64,000 bases of DNA from DATJCV01 sp963707665. Lineage in GTDB: Bacteria > Pseudomonadota > Gammaproteobacteria > Burkholderiales > Burkholderiaceae_D. The stretch spans positions 135,631 to 199,630 of the forward strand of contig CAVPQU010000009.1 in the NCBI GenBank assembly GCA_963707665.1, given 5' to 3'. Positions within the stretch are counted from its first letter, which is position 1; every line of letters begins with the position of its first letter. Below the pieces are notes generated by a model. That model had not been told where the DNA came from and made no database searches. It saw only the letters and a program-made list of their open reading frames with translations. The position numbers and the translations under genes were made by a program. Positions 28,143-37,279 of the stretch are shown piece by piece.

Positions 28143-28592
28143 ATGCAACGACGCACCGTTTTACAGGGCATCCTGGCCGCCGCCCTCGGCGCCCATCTGC
28201 CTGTCTACGCCGCGGCACCCGTGATCGAGGTGTACAAAAGCGCCACTTGCGGGTGCTGCACCGAATGGGTCAAGCATCTGCAGGACAACGGCTTCACGGT
28301 CAAGGCGCATGACGTCGCCAACCCGTCCGACTACCGCGAAAAATTCGGCATACCGCAGGAACTGGGCTCATGCCATACCGGCATGGTGAACGGCTATGCC
28401 ATCGAAGGGCATGTGCCGGCACGCGAGATCCAGCGCCTGCTGGCCGAACGGCCGAAGGCCAGGGGCCTGGCGGTACCGGCGATGCCGATGGGTTCGCCCG
28501 GCATGGAAGGCCACCGCAATGATGCTTACGACGTGTTTCTGGTTCAAGCCGATGGCCGCCGCAAGGTCTACCGGCACTACAGCGGAAAATAA
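28143..28592 (+). CDS. DUF411 periplasmic metal-binding protein
   Basis: A complete 149-residue protein with a signal peptide (MQRRTVLQGILAAALGAHLPVYA) and the DUF411 core: EVYKSATCGCCTEWVKHLQ near residue 30 (CGCC), ELGSCHTGMVNGYAIEGHVP near 75, and GLAVPAMPMGSPGMEG near 115. DUF411 proteins are found beside copper and other metal resistance genes and are thought to bind metal through these Cys, His and Met residues. The ATG at 28143 has the AAAGGA ribosome site provided by the cupredoxin remnant. The downstream copper ATPase supports a role in periplasmic copper handling. Confidence 0.87.
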   Translation: MQRRTVLQGILAAALGAHLPVYAAAPVIEVYKSATCGCCTEWVKHLQDNGFTVKAHDVANPSDYREKFGIPQELGSCHTGMVNGYAIEGHVPAREIQRLLAERPKARGLAVPAMPMGSPGMEGHRNDAYDVFLVQADGRRKVYRHYSGK

Positions 28593-28608
28593 CGACAGGA
28601 GAGCCATC

Positions 28609-28776
28609 ATGAATTCATTCACCAGACGCATCGTTGCCGCTGACCTGGCGTGGCCCGTCACTGCATTGACGCTGGCCCATGCCGCGACGCCGGTGGCCGA
28701 GTCCATCCCAGCCGCCCAGTGCGGCGACAAGGCGGGCGGCCAGTTTACGGTGATGCAGCAGGAAGTAATCGGATAG
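28609..28776 (+). CDS. Short hypothetical ORF between DUF411 and the copper ATPase
   Basis: A 55-codon frame, MNSFTRRIVAADLAWPVTA at the start, with an AGGAGAG site 7 bases before the ATG. It has a short hydrophobic stretch ending ALTLAHAATPVAES that could be a signal peptide, then AAQCGDKAGGQFTVMQQEVIG. I do not recognise it. The strong ribosome site and exported-like start argue it is, or was, translated; it may be the start of a longer protein cut by an indel. Confidence 0.4.
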   Translation: MNSFTRRIVAADLAWPVTALTLAHAATPVAESIPAAQCGDKAGGQFTVMQQEVIG

Positions 28777-28850
28777 CACCGCAGCGCGGCGCCTACTTCG
28801 CTGCAGAATCCGTACAGGGCTACATCGCGAAACGAACTCGGGAGCAAAGC

Positions 28851-31218
28851 ATGAACCACCCTGTCGACCATGATCATCGCCACGATCACGGCACCGCCGC
28901 ATCTCCAGGATACGGCCACCACCTCGCACGAGGCTGGCCAGTCATTTACCGATCCGGTATGCGGCATGCAAGTCACCGCCGACCCAAACCGCAAAATCGA
29001 GTACGCCGGCCAACAATATTATTTTTGCAGCAACCGGTGCATGGAGAAATTCCGCAGCGAACCGTCGGCCTACATCGGATCGGCGCAGCCGCCAGCGCCG
29101 CAACCGGCTCGCCGCAGGAACCATCTATACCTGCCCGATGCATCCGGAAATCCGCCAGCCGGCTCCCGGCCATTGCCCGCTCTGCGGCATGGCGCTGGAA
29201 CCGGTGATGCCGACGCTGGACGAGGGCGAAAATCCGGAATTGAGCGATTTCAAGCGGCGCTTCTGGTGGACCCTGCCGCTGACCCTGGTGGTGTTCGTGC
29301 TGGCCATGTTCGGCCATGTGTTTTTCCCGATGGGGCTGCCCTATCAAAACTGGATCGAACTGGTGGCCAGTACGCCAGTGGTGCTGTGGGCCGGCTGGCC
29401 GTTTTTCGTGCGCTGGGCGCAGTCCATCCTGCGCCGCCACCCGAATATGTGGACCCTGATCGGCTTCGGCGTCGCCGCCGCCTACGCCTACAGCGTGGTG
29501 GCGACGATTGCGCCCGGCCTGTTTCCGCCGGCCTTCTTCGAGCACGGGCGCATCGGCGTCTATTTCGAAGCGGCCGCCGTCATCGTTTCCCTGACGCTGT
29601 TCGGGCAAATCCTCGAACTGCGGGCGCGCTCGCAAACCTCGGCCGCCATCAAGGCGCTGCTCGGACTGGCGCCCAAGATGGCGCGCCGCATCGGCGCCGA
29701 TGGCAGCGAGGAAGACGTGCCGCTCGCCCATGTCCATATCGGCGACACCTTGCGCGTGCGGCCCGGCGAGAAAGTGCCGGTGGACGGCGTCGTCACCGAA
29801 GGCGAAAGCGCGATCGACGAATCGATGCTGTCCGGCGAACCGATTCCGGTCACCAAACGGCCCGGCGACAAGCTGATCGGCGCCACGCTCAATACCAGCG
29901 GCAGCCTGGTGATGCGCGCGGAAAAAGTCGGCTCGCAAACCATGCTGTCGCAAATCGTGCAGATGGTCGCGCAGGCGCAGCGCTCGCGGGCGCCGATGCA
30001 GCGCCTGGCGGACGTCGTGGCCGGCTACTTCGTCGTCATCGTGATCGGCATCGCGCTGCTGACGCTGCTCGGCTGGGGCCTGTTCGGCTCCGGGCCGAGC
30101 TGGGTATTCGGCTTCGTCACGGCGGTGTCGGTGCTGATCATCGCCTGCCCTTGCGCGCTCGGACTGGCGACGCCGATGTCGATCATGGCCGCCACCGGCC
30201 GCGCGGCGACCCAGGGCATCCTGTTTCGCGATGCCGCCGCGATCGAGGACATGCGCCGGGTCGATACGCTGATCGTCGACAAGACCGGCACCCTGACCGC
30301 CGGCAAGCCGGCGTTTGATCGCGCCGTCGCCGGCGCCGGGCTTCAGCGACGAGGAGGTGCTGCGGATCGCCGCCAGCATCGACCAGGGCAGCGAACACCC
30401 GCTGGCGCACGCGATCGTCGCCGAGGCGCGGCAACGCGGGCTGATGCTGGACAAGGCGGAAAGCTTCGAATCGTCGAGCGGCATCGGCGTGCGCGGGCTC
30501 GTGTCCGGCCGCCGCATCGCGCTGGGGAATACGGTGCTGATGGACGACGAAAAGATCGACTGGCACGTCCTGCAACAGCAGGCCGAAGCGCTGCGCGGCG
30601 AAGGCGCCAGCGTCATGTATCTGGCGCTGGACGGCCGCCTGGCCGGCCTGATCGCCGTATCCGACCCGATAAAACCGAGCACCGCGGAAGCGCTGGCCAG
30701 CCTCAAGTCGGCCGACATTACCGTGATCATGGCCACCGGCGATGGCCTCACCACGGCACGCGCGATCGCCGCCAAACTGGGGATCGACCAGGTGTACGGC
30801 GAGGTCAAGCCGCAGGACAAGCTGCAACTGGTGGAACGCCTGCAGGCCGAGGGCAGGATCGTGGCCATGGCCGGCGACGGCATCAACGATGCGCCGGCGC
30901 TGGCGCGCGCCAATGTCGGCATCGCCATGGGCACCGGCACCGACGTCGCCATCCAGAGCGCCCACGTGACGCTGGTCAAGGGCGACTTGCGCGGCATCGC
31001 ACGCGCGCAGGCCCTGTCGACTGAAACCGTGCGCAACATGCGTCAGAATCTCGGCTTTGCCTTCGTCTATAACGCGCTCGGGCATCCCGCTTGCCGCCGG
31101 CCTGCTGTATCCGTTCAGCGGACATTTGCTGTCGCCCATGATCGCCGCGCTGGCGATGAGCCTGAGCTCGGTGTCGGTGATCACGAACGCGCTGCGCTTG
31201 CGTACGGCCGCCTCGTAA
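28851..31218 (+). CDS. copA: Copper-translocating P-type ATPase with YHS and HMBD modules (four frameshifts)
   Basis: About 788 residues after repair near 28908, 29110, 30335 and 31080; the last two are extra C and G. In order: His-rich start (NHPVDHDHRHDH), YHS domain (FTDPVCGMQVTAD ... YYFCSNRCMEKF), heavy-metal-binding domain (YTCPMHPEIRQP ... CPLCGMALEP), two leading membrane helices, actuator (SMLSGEPIPVTK), transport motif IACPCALGLATP, phosphorylation site DKTGTLTAGKP, hinge MAGDGINDAPALARAN, and a last helix pair ending TNALRLRTAAS. It lacks a classic MxCxxC HMA domain. It exports Cu(I) from the cytosol using ATP. Part of the CueR-promoter operon. Confidence 0.92.
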
Positions 31219-31256
31219 CAATGCAGGCTCGCGCGCCTCTCTCTGAAGGAATATGC

Positions 31257-31770
31257 ATGTTCAAGAAAAAACTGTTTCACCGCCTGGCGCTGACCGTGCT
31301 GCTGGTCGCCGCCGTGCCAGCAGACCAGCCTGGCCCAGCAATCGTCGGCACCCGGCCTGCCAAAGCGGCTGACCGACTTGCTGCAGCCGAAGCAGGACCA
31401 GTTGCTGGAGCCGGAACAGGCATTCCGCCTGAAGACGGCATTCAGGAATCCGACGACCTTGGTGGCGGACCTGATTCCGGCCGACGGTTATTACCTTTAC
31501 CGCAGCCGCATTCGCTTCGCCGTCAAGAATTCAAACGGCGTCGCCATCCAGGCGGTGCGGCTGCCGGCCGGCAAAATCAAGAACGACCCGACCTTCGGCA
31601 CCACTGAGGTCTACGAGCAGCCCGTGCAAGCGGAAATCGCGCTGCAACGGGCGCCCGCCGCCGGCAGCTTCACTCTGGTGGCTTCCTGGCAGGGCTGCCA
31701 CGAAAAAACCGGGGTCTGCTATCCGCCGGTTACTACCGAATTGAATCTGGTCTTGCCGCCGGCGAAATGA
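31257..31770 (+). CDS. Free-standing DsbD N-terminal-domain protein (one frameshift)
   Basis: About 170 residues when a base near 31315 is removed (length 3n+1). Signal peptide (MFKKKLFHRLALTVLLVAA), then a single DsbD-alpha-like domain: LLEPEQAFRLKTAFRNPTT, DGYYLYRSRIRF, and the Cys pair in WQGCHEKTGVCYPPVTTE. In full DsbD this periplasmic domain passes electrons to client proteins through that Cys pair; here the membrane and thioredoxin domains are absent. It follows copA by 38 bases with an AAGGA ribosome site. It may protect or reduce periplasmic thiols under copper, with a separate electron donor. Confidence 0.8.
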
Positions 31771-31867
31771 TTCACGATGCCCGGTCCGGCATGCCTGCTG
31801 GACCAATCCATTGTTGCCTTGTCGTTTGAACTCGGTCGCCGCCGCGGGCGGCCGGCCTGAACCATGC

Positions 31868-32165
31868 TTATGCTTCGTTGTGCGCAAGCATGCGCGCGAT
31901 GCGCCGATCCGGCACCAGCCAGATCACCGCAACCAGAACGTAGAGTCCGCGATACCCATTCCGATCGAAAAGCCATGGCAATCGCGATGATGTACAGCAG
32001 CGGCGAAAACTTGCCTTTCCAGTCGCTGCCGATGGCCTTCTTCAGCAGCGACTCCGGCTCCTGCGACTCGATAATCAATTGCTGCAGGATCGAGTAGGCG
32101 ATCGCCGCCATCAGCAACACGGCGCCGTACAGGGCCGAGGGTGCGGGAGCAAAATGGTTTTCCCC
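31868..32165 (-). pseudogene. TMEM175/DUF1211-family fragment (C-terminal half)
   Basis: The minus strand reads LYGAVLLMAAIAYSILQQLI, then KKAIGSDWKGKFSPLLYIIAIAMAF and, in another frame after an indel near 31945, LYVLVAVIWLVPDRRIARML, ending HNEA. This is the last pair of helices and tail of a bacterial TMEM175-like (DUF1211) potassium-channel-related protein. The N-terminal helices with the selectivity-determining Phe-Ser-Asp motif are absent, since the catalase gene lies immediately upstream. A dead truncated copy, marking a rearrangement boundary near 32165. Confidence 0.72.
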
Positions 32166-32186
32166 ATCCAGCCTTAAGTGATACCT

Positions 32187-33689
32187 TCAGCTTTCGCCCA
32201 TGCCTTCAGCTGGCTTCGCTGCGACGGCGCCGGCGCGCACCTTGTCTTCGATGCGCCGCCCGACGTCTGCATCGACACTTTTCCAGTAGTCGAAGGCGCG
32301 CTCCAGCACAGGGCTGCGCACACCGCCGAGCAAGCTGCCCGCGACCTGGTCGACCAACGCTTCACGCTGGGCATCGTTGAATACCTCGCGCACCAGAGTG
32401 CCGGCCTGGCCGAAGTCGTCGTCTTCGGCATGCAGCGTGTAGGCACTGCGCACCATCGCGCCATCGGCTTCCCAGCCTTCTGCCGCGGGGCCGGTGGTGT
32501 CGGCCCAGGGCCGGCCGCCGCTGTTGGGCACATAGACCGGCGCGCTGCCGCTGTGCTGGTAGGCCATCTGGCCGTCAAACATGTAGGTGTTGACGGGCAC
32601 CTTTGGCTGGTTCACCGGCAACTGGTGGAAGTTGGTGCCGATGCGGTTGCGCTGCGCATCGGCGTAGGCGAACGCCCGGCCCAGCAGCATCTTGTCGGGC
32701 GACAGGCCGATCCCCGGCACCGTGTTACCGGGAGAAAACGCTGCCTGCTCGATCTGGGCGAAGAAATTCTCAGGGTTGCGGTTCAGCGTCATCGTGCCGA
32801 CCCTGATCAGCGGATAGTCCTTGTGCGACCAAGTCTTGGTCAGATCGAACGGGTTGAAACGGTAATTTTTTGCGTCGGCATAGGGCATCACCTGGATCGA
32901 CAGGGTCCACTCCGGATACTTGCCGCCGGCAATCGCCTCGAACAGGTCGCGACGGTGAAAATCGGCATCCTGACCGGCCATGGTGGCGGCTTCGGCGTTG
33001 CTGAAGAAAGCCATCCCCTGCTTGGTGTGGAAATGGTACTTCACCCAGAACTTCTCGCCGGCCGCATTGACCCACATGTAAGTATGCGAACCGTAGCCAT
33101 TCATCTGCCGCCAGTTGCGTGGCAGGCCGCGCTCGCCCATCAGGTAAGTGACCTGATGCGCCGTCTCGGGATTGCTGGTCCAGAAGTCCCACTGCATGTG
33201 GTTGTTGCGCAGGCCAGAGTCAGGCAGCCGCTTCTGGCTGCGGATGAAATGGGGAAATTTCATGGGGTCGCGCACGAAGAACACCGGCGTGTTGTTGCCC
33301 ACCAGATCGTAGTTGCCTTCGCTGGTGTAGAACTTCAGCGAAAATCCGCGCACATCGCGCCAAGTGTCGGGGCTGCCCGATTCGCCTGCCACGGTAGAAA
33401 AGCGCGCCAACATCTCCGTGGACGCGCCCTTCTGGAACAATGCGGCCTTGGTGTATTTCGAGACATCCTCGGTGGTCTGCAGCACGCCGAAGGCACCGGC
33501 GCCCTTGGCATGCGGTTGGCGTTCGGGCACCTTTTCGCGGTTGAAGTGCGCCATCTGTTCCAGGAAATGCACGTCGTGCAAGACGATCGGGCCGTCGGCG
33601 CCGATGGTCAGGGAGTTGCGATCGCTCTCGGCGGGCGCGCCGGAACCGGTCGTCGAACCCGAAACAATGTTCTTGTCAGCGCTGCTCAT
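32187..33689 (-). CDS. Monofunctional haem catalase, small-subunit clade
   Basis: A 500-residue complete catalase. Distal side: FNREKVPERQPHAKGAGAFG near residue 52 (catalytic His) and the Asn in GNNTPVFFVRDPMKFPHF near 130. Proximal haem Tyr in RAFAYADAQRNRIGTNF near 345. It dismutates hydrogen peroxide to water and oxygen. No signal peptide is visible and length fits the small-subunit (about 55 kDa) type; KatB-like proteins share the ERQPHAKG form. The ATG at 33689 has an AAAGGAA site 7 bases away. Close to the copper cluster, where peroxide defence makes sense. Confidence 0.95.
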   Translation of the reverse strand: MSSADKNIVSGSTTGSGAPAESDRNSLTIGADGPIVLHDVHFLEQMAHFNREKVPERQPHAKGAGAFGVLQTTEDVSKYTKAALFQKGASTEMLARFSTVAGESGSPDTWRDVRGFSLKFYTSEGNYDLVGNNTPVFFVRDPMKFPHFIRSQKRLPDSGLRNNHMQWDFWTSNPETAHQVTYLMGERGLPRNWRQMNGYGSHTYMWVNAAGEKFWVKYHFHTKQGMAFFSNAEAATMAGQDADFHRRDLFEAIAGGKYPEWTLSIQVMPYADAKNYRFNPFDLTKTWSHKDYPLIRVGTMTLNRNPENFFAQIEQAAFSPGNTVPGIGLSPDKMLLGRAFAYADAQRNRIGTNFHQLPVNQPKVPVNTYMFDGQMAYQHSGSAPVYVPNSGGRPWADTTGPAAEGWEADGAMVRSAYTLHAEDDDFGQAGTLVREVFNDAQREALVDQVAGSLLGGVRSPVLERAFDYWKSVDADVGRRIEDKVRAGAVAAKPAEGMGES

Positions 33690-33802
33690 GGGATTTCCTT
33701 TGTATGGAGGGTTAAGGGTGTCGCCATCGTGCGCCTGAGTCGAAGTGGGTGGGACAAGGATATCATCCACTTCGCTTCAGGCCGGCTGCTATGCGCCGAC
33801 TT

Positions 33803-34457
33803 TCAGTTCCCCGTGCGTACCCGGTGCAGCGGCCTGACGCACATGCTGCCTGCGCACGGCCCACAAGCCAGGATGTTGTCGCCCAGTGCCGGCACGATGT
33901 CATACCGAAGCGTTTAAGCGTGCCGCTCACTTCGGCGCCGCATGACTCCTTGTTTGACACCGGATGCATGCCGCATTTCACCTTCGCGACGCAAAAGGTC
34001 ATCGGCTTCGTAACGCCGAGCATCGTGAAATCACCAGTTACTGACACCGGCTTTCCGCCCTCGAATTTCATCGATTTAAACTCGAACGTAAGTGACGGGA
34101 ATTTTTCGACGTTGAAAAAAGCCGGTGCGGCCACTTCTCACCCAACAGCGTCACGGAAGTATCTATCTTGTCGCCTACCACGCCGCCCATGCGCTGCGGA
34201 TTCAATGCCCAGTCGCTCCAGGCGTATTGATTCTCGCGCAGCGTCCACTGTTTGGCCGAGCCCTGCGTCACGAAGGTATATACAGCCTCGGAATAAACCT
34301 TCTTGGCCTCGGCCTCAAGAAGATCCGGATTGATCACGTTCAGCGCCCGGTCAATGCTCTTGCGTTGAAGAGAGATCGAAGGCGAGCCGGATTCGACCTT
34401 GAACTGGGCGAATGCTACGCCGGAAACCAGTGTGGCTGCGAGGCCGACTCCAACCAT
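33803..34457 (-). pseudogene. Broken YceI-type gene with an unrelated-looking 5' half
   Basis: The 3' half is a YceI domain: PAFFNVEKFPSLTFEFKSMK, VTGDFTMLGVTKPMTF, then KCGMHPVSNKESCGAEVSG and, after an indel near 33900, IVPALGDNILACGP. YceI proteins are exported lipocalin-like carriers of isoprenoids. The 5' half (signal peptide MVGVGLAATLVSGVAFAQ, then LQRKSIDRALNVIN ... WALNPQRMGGVVGDKID) is in another frame, joined near 34130, and does not resemble the usual YceI start. So the locus is both frameshifted and possibly chimeric. I treat it as inactive. Confidence 0.65.
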
Positions 34458-34849
34458 CTTGAAGAGCTCGTCAGGATTCGTTCGGAATGGAGACTTCGGG
34501 CATATCGATGCGCATAATGCTCTGCTGACTGCGGGATATTGTGGCTATTGTGGCCGGATCCAGTCTGGGTTGACTGGATGTTTCGGCCTTAAGTTCGACT
34601 GTCGTGCGCCGATTCGCATGAATTTTCTTTCTGCAATTATTTGACCCATTAACGGCATCAAGGTAATTGGCGTCTGTGACTGTACAAACCTGTAGTAAAC
34701 GTCCACTGGATACGTGCTGCGGATGCATTACGGTCGCTTTGCCAAGCGGCCACCTTCAGCGCAAGTGTTTCTCATTTTGCAATACGGCGTGTGAATCGCC
34801 CCGGTTGTACCAGACACTTCTAAGCCTATAAATTGAGGTTTAGAGGGGA
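34458..34849. other. AT-richer stretch without a gene
   Basis: About 390 bases between the broken YceI gene and the IS3 remnant. Lower GC than the surroundings, no terminator and no coding frame that I can support. The left end of the IS element may begin within it, near 34805 (TTGTACCAGACACTTCTAAG), but no matching right end is visible. Confidence 0.4.
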
Positions 34850-35425
34850 GTGTCACGGGTACGAAGCGATTTACAGAAGAATCCAAGATCGAAGCGGTCA
34901 AGCCAATAACGGAACGCGGACATGTCGTGGCGAAGGTGGTCGGCCGGCTGCCGTGCTGGCGCCGAATCACCTGCAGCGACAGTTGATGTGACTGAACCGA
35001 ATCGGGTCTGGGTCACGGATATCACATATATCCGTACACATGAAGGTTGGCTGTTTCTAGCTGTGGTACTTGCTCTGTTCTCGCGTCAGGAGATCGGCTG
35101 GTTCATGGGTCCGCGCATGGATCAGGAACTCGCGTTGAACGCCTTGCTGATGGCCGTCCGGCGTCGGCAACCCAAACAAACCGTCATGGTGCATTCGGAC
35201 CAGGGAAGCCAATTCAGCAGCTACGACCGGCAAGCGTTTCTCAAGGCGCACAATCTGCAGCAGAGTATGAGTCGACGCGGAAACTGCCATCACAATGCGG
35301 TCGCTGAAAGCTGATTACTCAAGCGGGAATGGATTCGACGAAAGACTGATACGACGCGACAGGAGGCACGGCAGGATGTGTTCGATTACATCCAGATGTT
35401 CTATAACCCAAAACGGCATCGCTGA
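34850..35425 (+). mobile_element. IS3-family insertion sequence remnant
   Basis: The 5' part codes KRFTEESKIEAVKPITERGHVV, the opening of an IS3-type OrfA, which breaks off within 45 codons. It jumps directly to the integrase core of OrfB: NRVWVTDITYIRTHEGWLFL (first Asp), VMVHSDQGSQFSSYD (second Asp), and NCHHNAVAES (Glu of DDE). A stop codon then replaces the FFQ that should follow, although LLKREW...QDVFDYIQMFYNPKRHR continues in frame to 35425. Most of OrfA and the start of OrfB are deleted, so it cannot transpose by itself. Confidence 0.85.
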
Positions 35426-35467
35426 ACGCTTCGAGCCTGCTCTTTCCTATTACCGCCTTGCTTGCCC

Positions 35468-35887
35468 TCAAGTGCCCGATTTTTGATAGAGCACCATTTG
35501 GGTGCAGCGAAAGAGGGCAATGGTCTTGCCGGACTCTCTGTGGGTCACCACCGCATCCCATACCTGGGTGGTCTTGCCAAGATGCACCGCCTTGGCCGTG
35601 CATTCGATGGTTCCATCTCGGGCAGTGCCGAGATGGTTCGACTTGAGCTCGATGGTGGTGAAGCCGGTCGCGCCTTCCGGCAGATTGGCGATGCAGCCAT
35701 AGCCTGCCGATGTATCGGCAAGCGTAACGATGCTTCCCGCGTGCAGGAAGCCATTCGGCGCCATCAATGCTTTCCTAACGGGCAGTTCTGCCCGCACCTC
35801 CGAGCTATCGACATGAGTGATGACGATTCCGAGGTGGCCCGGTAGATTCTCCGTGCCTCGATGGTTGAATTGATCCGGGGTGAGCAT
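35468..35887 (-). CDS. PaaI-family hotdog thioesterase
   Basis: A 139-residue single hotdog-fold domain with the PaaI/YdiI pattern: KALMAPNGFLHAGSIVTLADTSAGYGC near residue 45 (the NGFLHxG motif with the catalytic Asn/His and downstream Asp) and GFTTIELKSNHLGTARDG near 75. Members hydrolyse aryl- or medium-chain acyl-CoA thioesters in the cytosol. The natural substrate is open; no paa genes are nearby. It stands alone next to the IS3 remnant, with an AGGAAC site 10 bases before the ATG. Confidence 0.87.
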   Translation of the reverse strand: MLTPDQFNHRGTENLPGHLGIVITHVDSSEVRAELPVRKALMAPNGFLHAGSIVTLADTSAGYGCIANLPEGATGFTTIELKSNHLGTARDGTIECTAKAVHLGKTTQVWDAVVTHRESGKTIALFRCTQMVLYQKSGT

Positions 35888-35986
35888 GAGTTTAGTGTTC
35901 CTAAGGTAGCTGCGACGTCAAAATCGTCCGATCGGGCCAAGTATCTGTGTAATCGACAGACATGATCCTCATCCTAAATCATAACG

Positions 35987-36024
35987 GGCCGCAGGCATTG
36001 CAAAATATGGCAATGCCTGCGGCC
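35987..36024 (-). terminator. Strong inverted repeat downstream of the manganese exporter gene
   Basis: A 15-bp perfect stem (GGCCGCAGGCATTGC / GCAATGCCTGCGGCC) with an 8-base A/T loop. It lies 58 bases past the exporter stop in the minus direction. The tail (CGTTATGATTT) is only partly T-rich, so it may terminate transcription or protect the 3' end. Confidence 0.6.
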
Positions 36025-36081
36025 GCATTCAAACAAGCGGTTGTGGCCAGCGACCCCAGACCTGATGTCGCATAGAGCGCC

Positions 36082-36657
36082 CTAAAATCCGAGCCGTGCC
36101 CCGGCGCCAAACAGCGTCGCCAACCCGAGCAGCGCGAAGATCGCCGCCGCAATCCCATGTACCAGACGCACCGGAACACGGTTGGCGATACGCCCGCCCA
36201 GCAACACCGCCGGCACGTTGGCGATCATCATACCGAGCGTAGTGCCGGCGACCACGGCCAGCAGGCTGTGGTATTGCGCCGCCAGGGCGACGGTCGCCAC
36301 CTGGGTCTTGTCGCCCATTTCGGCCAGGAAGAATGCGATCAGCGTGGTGCCGAATACGCCGAATTGGGCGAAGCGCGCATCCTTCTCGTCCAGCTTGTCG
36401 GGAATCAGAATCCAGACCGCCATCGCCAGGAACGAGATGCCGAGCACCCAGCGCATGGTGTGCGGCTCCAGCAGCGATGGAATCCAGGCCCCGAATGCGC
36501 CGGCCAGGCCGTGGTTGACCAGGGTCGACACCAGGATGCCGAGGATGATCGGTATCGGCTTGCGGAATTTGGCGGCCAGCAGGAATGCCAGCAACTGCGT
36601 TTTGTCGCCGATTTCGGCGAGGGCGACGATGCCCGTAGAGACGAGAAATGCTTCCAA
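36082..36657 (-). CDS. GDT1/TMEM165-family manganese exporter (UPF0016)
   Basis: A 191-residue six-helix membrane protein with two inverted repeats, each carrying the signature acidic motif: ALAEIGDKTQLLAF near residue 12 and FLAEMGDKTQVATVAL near 115. Bacterial members (MneA type) expel Mn2+ or exchange it with protons. The riboswitch just upstream strongly supports Mn2+ as the substrate. I choose the TTG at 36657 because GGGAG lies 7 bases before it and the protein then begins LEAFLVSTGIVALAEIGDKTQ, the usual N-terminus; TTG 36687 would add ten residues. Confidence 0.9.
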   Translation of the reverse strand: MEAFLVSTGIVALAEIGDKTQLLAFLLAAKFRKPIPIILGILVSTLVNHGLAGAFGAWIPSLLEPHTMRWVLGISFLAMAVWILIPDKLDEKDARFAQFGVFGTTLIAFFLAEMGDKTQVATVALAAQYHSLLAVVAGTTLGMMIANVPAVLLGGRIANRVPVRLVHGIAAAIFALLGLATLFGAGARLGF

Positions 36658-36671
36658 TGATTGCTCCCAGG

Positions 36672-36716
36672 CCGGACTGAAAACCAATGACCAACGCGCA
36701 TCCCCGGCCAGTCCGG
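36672..36716 (-). promoter_or_regulatory. Possible expression platform of the riboswitch
   Basis: Between aptamer and start, CCGGACTG (36709-36716, read on the minus strand) can pair with CAGTCCGG (36672-36679). The second arm sits directly before the GGGAG ribosome site, so pairing may affect translation. Inference from complementarity only. Confidence 0.45.
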
Positions 36717-36723
36717 AGGCACG

Positions 36724-36832
36724 ATGGTCAAAGGTCTCGCCAGGTCGGGAACTGCCTGCGCCATGACCGAACGGTCAAGTATGTTGACGCAGGCCCCTTC
36801 CGGAAGAAGGGCGGCTACTCCCCAATGACGAA
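36724..36832 (-). ncRNA. yybP-ykoY manganese riboswitch aptamer
   Basis: Read on the minus strand the leader has the conserved 5' element TTGGGGAGTAGCCGCC, a hairpin CCCTTC/GAAGGGG-like arm, the GCGTCAACATACTTGACC segment, GGTCATGGCGCAGGC pairing back to CCTGCGTC, and the closing CTGGCGAGACCTTTGACC. These are the two opposed internal loops (GGGGAGUAG and GGCGAGACC) that hold Mn2+ in the yybP-ykoY family. It sits 67 bases before a GDT1 manganese exporter, a common target. Mn2+ binding is expected to turn the exporter on. Confidence 0.92.
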
Positions 36833-37279
36833 CGGGATTTTACGACAAATGGCGCAGCGTGTTCACGCAAGGCTAGGAAAATGGCGCTCATTTTCCTTGG
36901 AGACTAGTGAGTTATGCGGGGTATGAGACAAAACGACCAGTATTACTCAATTGTTTCAACAGCATTAAAAAATACTGCATGTAGTATATGCCTTATGACA
37001 AGAATTTGCTGCGTTTTCAAGGTGGTGCTTGCGCCGCTAGAACCGCTCTTTGGCGCTGCACGCTAACATTCTCCTTCTCTCGGAAAACAGTTCGTCCGGC
37101 AACAAACCAGTTTAAACCGGGCAACGCTGGTGGCATAATGCGCAGTCTGACGAGCAGTTGCTTGCGATGCACCGCAATCGGACTGCCGGTAAAAATAACC
37201 CGGTCTGCCACGCAGCGATAGCAGTATGCGTTGCGGCCGTGACAGACTCCATAACAACTTTCACCCCTCGGAGAAACAG
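36833..37279. other. Non-coding stretch upstream of the liv operon
   Basis: About 450 bases, AT-rich at 36900-37010. It holds a 7-bp hairpin GGAAAAT/ATTTTCC (36876-36896) and presumably the promoters of the riboswitch transcript (minus) and of livK (plus). No open frame here has coding character, and no consensus promoter stands out. Confidence 0.4.

Noticed and set aside
33364..33738. Plus-strand frames opposite catalase
   Set aside because: Antisense of conserved catalase sequence.
34850..35425. Complete IS3 element
   Set aside because: OrfA is cut after about 45 codons, OrfB lacks its start and has a stop, and no inverted repeats pair up.
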